This document shows positions 60,729 through 64,000 of a DNA stretch of 64,000 nucleotides, piece by piece. The stretch lies in contig NZ_JAFCLP010000007.1 in assembly GCF_018129405.1 (NCBI RefSeq), forward strand, positions 186,001 to 250,000, read 5' to 3'. Within the stretch, counting starts at the first letter, position 1. Every line of letters starts with the position of its first letter. The translations under genes and the position numbers were made by a program. The notes under the pieces were generated by a model. The model made no database searches and was not told the origin of the DNA. It saw only the letters and a list, made by a program, of their open reading frames with translations. This DNA comes from Bradyrhizobium iriomotense. GTDB taxonomy: Bacteria; Pseudomonadota; Alphaproteobacteria; Rhizobiales; Xanthobacteraceae.

Positions 60729-62525
60729 ATGCGGCTAACGATCCCTTACCGCCCCGTGGCAACCGCTCCGTTAAACTACGGAGACAGGTTTGTTGCGTGC
60801 GCTGAGAAGCGGCATCTCATTGCCGCATTGGCGTTGCTGGTACCGATTTTTGCGGGAGTGCCGCAAGGATTCGCACAACAGGCGAACCAGCCGGGTTTTG
60901 ATCCTCGCCAGCCCGAGAAATACTTTGAAAACCAAACCGAGCGGGAAACTCTGAACCGTCCCCCGGTCAAGCTCCCGACCATCGGCCAAACCAACACCGG
61001 CGGCGACACCAAGCCCCAATTCGTCCTGCGCGACATCAGCGTCACCGGTGCTCATGCCGTCCCTCGCGATCGTATCATCGCGGTCTATCGACCCTATCTC
61101 GGCAAGAAGGTCTCACAGGCGGATCTCGCCGCGATCGCCGGCGCGATCGGCGACCTCTACCGCGCCGATGGTTTCCATCTGAGCAGGGCCATCGTGCCGC
61201 CGCAAGACATTGCCGATGGGCGCGTCCGGATTCAGGTGATCGAAGGCGCCATCGTGCAGGCCGAGCTGAAGGGCGACGGCGCCGGGCAGTTCGGCGTGAG
61301 GCCGATGCTCGAACCGGTTCTGGCCGAGCAACCGTCGCGGCTGGCAACGCTCGAACGCCAGCTCTTCCTCATCAACGGCAGACCGGGCGTCCGGATCACC
61401 GATACCGCGCTGGAGGAGGTCGGTGGCGCGACCGGCCGCTTCCGCCTCACCGTCCATCTGAAGACCTGGCACGTCTTCACATCGTTCGGTCTGGACAATC
61501 TGGGCTCGTCCTCCGTCGGTCCGTGGCAGACCTACGCGACGGGCGCATTCAACTCCTACCTCACGCCCGGCGATACGCTGGCGGTCAACCTGTCGACCAT
61601 CGCCAACGACCCGCGCGAGCTCGGCTTCGCCCGGCTGTCCTATGACGCGCCCGTTGGCGTCGACGGTGTGCGGCTCGGCGCGTCCGTCCTGTACAGTGCG
61701 GTCCGGCCGGGCGACGCCCGCCGCCTCGACAGCGACATCACCACGACCGAAGCTTTCGAGGTGCGGGCAAGCACGGTGCCCTTCATGTCGCAATCCTCAG
61801 CACTGACGCTCACCCTGGCCGGGACCTTCAGCAACGTGTCGGAGCATGACCTGTACGGCCCCTGGTACAACGACCACATCAGGACCGCGAGCCTGACCGC
61901 CGACTACCGGCTCCAGGATCGCTTCGGCGGCACCAACTTCGCGACGCTGACCTACCGCCAGGGCCTCGACGTCTTCGGTGCCTCACATTTCGACGACGAT
62001 TTGTTGTCGCGAGACGGCGCCTCGTCGAACTTCTCGGTGCTGAACCTCTGGTTCACGCGCTACCAGACGCTCAACGACGCCTGGTCGCTCAAGCTCTCGG
62101 CGGCAAGCCAGACGGCATCGCGGCCACTGTTCACCTCGCAGCAATTCTACCTCGGCGGCGCGGCCTTCGGCCGGGGCTATGGCGCAGCCGAGATCAGCGG
62201 CGACAACGGTCTTGCCGGCTCGCTCGAGCTGCGCTTCGACCAGAAGCTCAATTTCCGCTACTGGAGCGGCTATCAGCTCTACGCCTTCGGCGACGCCGGC
62301 GCAGTCTGGAACGACGGTTACCGGCTGAGCGATGGCCTGTCGCTGACGTCAGCCGGAGCCGGCGTGCGCTTCTTCCTGTGGGACGACGTCCAGGCCGATT
62401 TCGGCGTGGCCGTCCCCTTGAGCTACCGGGCGCCGGACAATGAACGCCGCAGCCCGCGCTTTCTATTCACGCTGTCGAGCGCGTTTCGGCTCTGCCCCGA
62501 ACGTAACAGGGGCGGCTGCCTGTAG
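60729..62525 (+). CDS. TpsB-type outer-membrane transporter (ShlB/FhaC/HecB family)
   Basis: A 598-residue protein: signal peptide (HLIAALALLVPIFAGVPQGF, cleavage after AQQ or near), a POTRA-type region (about 95-180, VLRDISVTGAHAVPRDRIIA and ADGRVRIQVIEGAIV) and a C-terminal beta-barrel with the FGRGYG form of the conserved motif (AAFGRGYGAAEIS). It would secrete or insert a two-partner-secretion passenger. No TpsA gene follows; the neighbours are a hydrolase and a cytochrome gene. ATG at 60729 has no strong ribosome site. Confidence 0.87.
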   Translation: MRLTIPYRPVATAPLNYGDRFVACAEKRHLIAALALLVPIFAGVPQGFAQQANQPGFDPRQPEKYFENQTERETLNRPPVKLPTIGQTNTGGDTKPQFVLRDISVTGAHAVPRDRIIAVYRPYLGKKVSQADLAAIAGAIGDLYRADGFHLSRAIVPPQDIADGRVRIQVIEGAIVQAELKGDGAGQFGVRPMLEPVLAEQPSRLATLERQLFLINGRPGVRITDTALEEVGGATGRFRLTVHLKTWHVFTSFGLDNLGSSSVGPWQTYATGAFNSYLTPGDTLAVNLSTIANDPRELGFARLSYDAPVGVDGVRLGASVLYSAVRPGDARRLDSDITTTEAFEVRASTVPFMSQSSALTLTLAGTFSNVSEHDLYGPWYNDHIRTASLTADYRLQDRFGGTNFATLTYRQGLDVFGASHFDDDLLSRDGASSNFSVLNLWFTRYQTLNDAWSLKLSAASQTASRPLFTSQQFYLGGAAFGRGYGAAEISGDNGLAGSLELRFDQKLNFRYWSGYQLYAFGDAGAVWNDGYRLSDGLSLTSAGAGVRFFLWDDVQADFGVAVPLSYRAPDNERRSPRFLFTLSSAFRLCPERNRGGCL

Positions 62526-62676
62526 CTCGTTTGCTTCGCGTAGCGGACCCGGCATGCGGCCGTTTTGCGGTCTTGCGCACAGACTTGCCTAAATTTAATC
62601 CCTTAACCTGCTCACGATCGCTCGATCGGGGGGCTTCCAATGACCATTTTCGGCCGAAAGTGATTGAGACGGAATC

Positions 62677-63507
62677 ATGAAGAGGGTGTTTGCCATCCTG
62701 GCGTTTTTTTGCCTCCTCGGGGTCGGCGAATATTTCATCGTCAGCCGGTTCGCGATCCGCCACGAGACTTTGACCCTGTTCGACGCCTCGCGCCAGCGGC
62801 CGATCTCGGTCGAGATCGCGGTGCGACGCGATTACGAGACCAAGGCCAATCTCGGTCTCTGGAAGTTGCCGCTTGCCATCATCAGCAACGGCAATACCGT
62901 CATGGCCACCGAGTATTCCTTCCTCGCCAACGTGCTCGCGGCGCGCGGCTATCTCGTTGCCAGCATCCAGCAGGACCTGCCGAGCGACCCGCCGCTGATG
63001 ACCCATGTCGGTCAGCAATATGTCGGCCGGCGTGAAGTCTACATCCGCTGCGAGGCGAATATCCTCTTCACCCTGGGCGAACTGAAGCGGCGGCAGGAGA
63101 ACGCGGACTACGACCACATCACCCTCGTTGGACATTCCAACGGCGGCGACGTCTCGATGTATGTCGCCCATCAGCACCCGGAGCTGGTGTCGAAAGTCAT
63201 CACGCTCGATAATCTGCGAGTGCCTTTCGTCCTCAGCGACAACATGAAGATCCTGTCGTTCCGCTCGAAGGATCCGCATTTCCTGGCCGATCCGGGCGTG
63301 CTGCCGACACCGGAGGAGGCCAAGGCGCGCGGCATCGACATCGTCCACACCGGTGCACAGCACACCGAGATGAGCGACCGCGGCCCCGACGCGGTCAAGG
63401 AGAAGATCCAGGCGACGCTCGACCGCTTCCTGCGCGACAGCGCCAGCAGCGCACTCGCCCCGGCCGATACGAAAAGCCCGATGATCATGAACCCCGGCGA
63501 CTATTAG
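62677..63507 (+). CDS. Alpha/beta hydrolase, membrane-anchored or exported
   Basis: A 276-residue hydrolase: an N-terminal signal or anchor (MKRVFAILAFFCLLGVGEYF), the nucleophile motif VGHSNGGDVS and a likely catalytic histidine in TGAQHTEMS. It resembles dienelactone-hydrolase/acetylhydrolase-like enzymes acting in the periplasm. It starts 151 bases after the TpsB gene. Confidence 0.8.
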   Translation: MKRVFAILAFFCLLGVGEYFIVSRFAIRHETLTLFDASRQRPISVEIAVRRDYETKANLGLWKLPLAIISNGNTVMATEYSFLANVLAARGYLVASIQQDLPSDPPLMTHVGQQYVGRREVYIRCEANILFTLGELKRRQENADYDHITLVGHSNGGDVSMYVAHQHPELVSKVITLDNLRVPFVLSDNMKILSFRSKDPHFLADPGVLPTPEEAKARGIDIVHTGAQHTEMSDRGPDAVKEKIQATLDRFLRDSASSALAPADTKSPMIMNPGDY

Positions 63508-63584
63508 CCGGAAGCGCCCTTGCGGCAGATCAAGGCAACTCCGGGCCGGCAGGCTAGAAAGGCCATGTAGCGTCGGAGAGACAC

Positions 63585-63740
63585 GTGTCGCACTATACCG
63601 AAAGTCTTGAAGGCCTCGGCCTGCCCGCGACGAGAACGCCGTCATTCGCGCGGCATCTCTATCGAGCGACCCGCAGGCTGCTGCGGTCGATCATCGCCCG
63701 CATCGATCTCTCGCAATTTCCGGGATCGTGCTGCGGATGA
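63585..63740 (+). CDS. Small hypothetical protein (tentative)
   Basis: 51 residues from a GTG at 63585 with GGAGAG at proper distance: SHYTESLEGLGLPATRTPSF, then a basic helical part and a CCG ending. Upstream of the cytochrome gene and same strand. Unrecognised. Confidence 0.45.
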   Translation: MSHYTESLEGLGLPATRTPSFARHLYRATRRLLRSIIARIDLSQFPGSCCG

Positions 63741-63774
63741 GCACGGCCGCAGGCGAACGCATGAAGGTTGCCCT

Positions 63775-64000
63775 ATGCACCAGCATTTGAGACGAATTTG
63801 CCTGCTGCTCGTCGTGACCTCGAGCTTAGGCACGTCCTCTGCTCTGGCCGCCGATGCCGGTCACGGTGCCGACCTCGCCAAGCGCTGGTGCGCAAGCTGC
63901 CATGTCGTGGCCAATGGCCAGGCGGCAGCCAGCGCCGACGTCCCCTCCTTTGCATCCGTTGCGCGGCGGCCGGAGTTCAGTTCGGAGAAGCTCGCTTTCT
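63775..64000 (+). CDS. Periplasmic cytochrome c, N-terminal part (cut by window edge)
   Basis: The visible 75 residues start MHQHLRRICLLLVVTSSLGT (signal peptide, cleavage near ALAA-DA), followed by GADLAKRWCASCHVVANGQA with the haem-binding CASCH motif. The sixth ligand lies beyond the window. AAGG lies 8 bases before the ATG. Confidence 0.85.
   Translation, partial: MHQHLRRICLLLVVTSSLGTSSALAADAGHGADLAKRWCASCHVVANGQAAASADVPSFASVARRPEFSSEKLAF

Overview
The window looks like chromosomal DNA of a Bradyrhizobium-type alphaproteobacterium (Nitrobacteraceae). The base composition is GC-rich. FixK/FNR-type anaeroboxes (TTGA-N6-TCAA) are frequent. There are families of small proteins and an intergenic repeat containing TGTTTTGCCCGACG, all of which I associate with Bradyrhizobium genomes. 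This is an inference from content; no rRNA or tRNA gene is present to confirm it. Gene names below rest on motifs and remembered families, not on searches.

Region 1 (1-16 kb) reads as a low-oxygen regulon. It holds a Crp/Fnr regulator cut by the left edge, a complete four-cysteine FnrN-type regulator, a mono-haem cytochrome c, an Mla-type lipid ABC transporter (permease-STAS, ATPase, MlaD fused to an auxiliary lipoprotein-like domain), two small membrane proteins, a universal stress protein followed by an ADP-forming acyl-CoA synthetase/GNAT fusion, a zinc alcohol dehydrogenase, an APH-like/AAA kinase fusion, a CHAD protein, a PHA synthase and a CBS-BON protein. Seven TTGA-N6-TCAA boxes sit in its promoters, at similar distances from the starts.

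Region 2 (16-32 kb) is an aromatic-CoA catabolic cluster, most likely for 2-aminobenzoate (anthranilate). It contains a benzoate/aminobenzoate-type CoA ligase, a MarR regulator, a LivK-type binding protein, a cupin, a PhzS-like flavoprotein, a monooxygenase/Old-Yellow-Enzyme fusion of the 2-aminobenzoyl-CoA monooxygenase/reductase type, enoyl-CoA hydratase and SDR. A five-gene operon follows: hydrolase, acyl-CoA dehydrogenase, acyl-CoA synthetase, octopine-dehydrogenase-family protein and 3-hydroxyacyl-CoA dehydrogenase. Six copies of a TTTTAAGCCTAAAA-like palindrome stand before these units and probably mark one MarR regulon.

Region 3 (32-44.7 kb) is a second catabolic cluster of unknown substrate. 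A NicX-like (2,5-dihydroxypyridine dioxygenase type) protein with all predicted iron ligands shares a minus-strand operon with a nitrate/taurine-type ABC importer and an IlvD-family dehydratase. Nearby are a HIBADH-family reductase, a flavin reductase with a DszC/HpaB-type oxygenase, a class III CoA-transferase and a rifampicin-monooxygenase-like flavoprotein. An N-heteroaromatic substrate is a reasonable inference.

Region 4 (44.7-51.7 kb) is accessory. A predicted AHH-nuclease protein and an Imm11-type protein are bracketed by two directly repeated 60-bp elements, followed by a DUF4261 protein and a run of small conserved-looking ORFs. Region 5 (51.8-64 kb) holds a non-canonical NRAMP transporter, an enolase-superfamily enzyme, arginase, a CHASE2-PAS-GGDEF-EAL protein next to a FecR-domain protein and a divergent TpsB outer-membrane transporter (no TpsA partner in the window), an alpha/beta hydrolase and a cytochrome c cut by the right edge. 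No CRISPR array, IS element, integrase or RNA gene was recognised.
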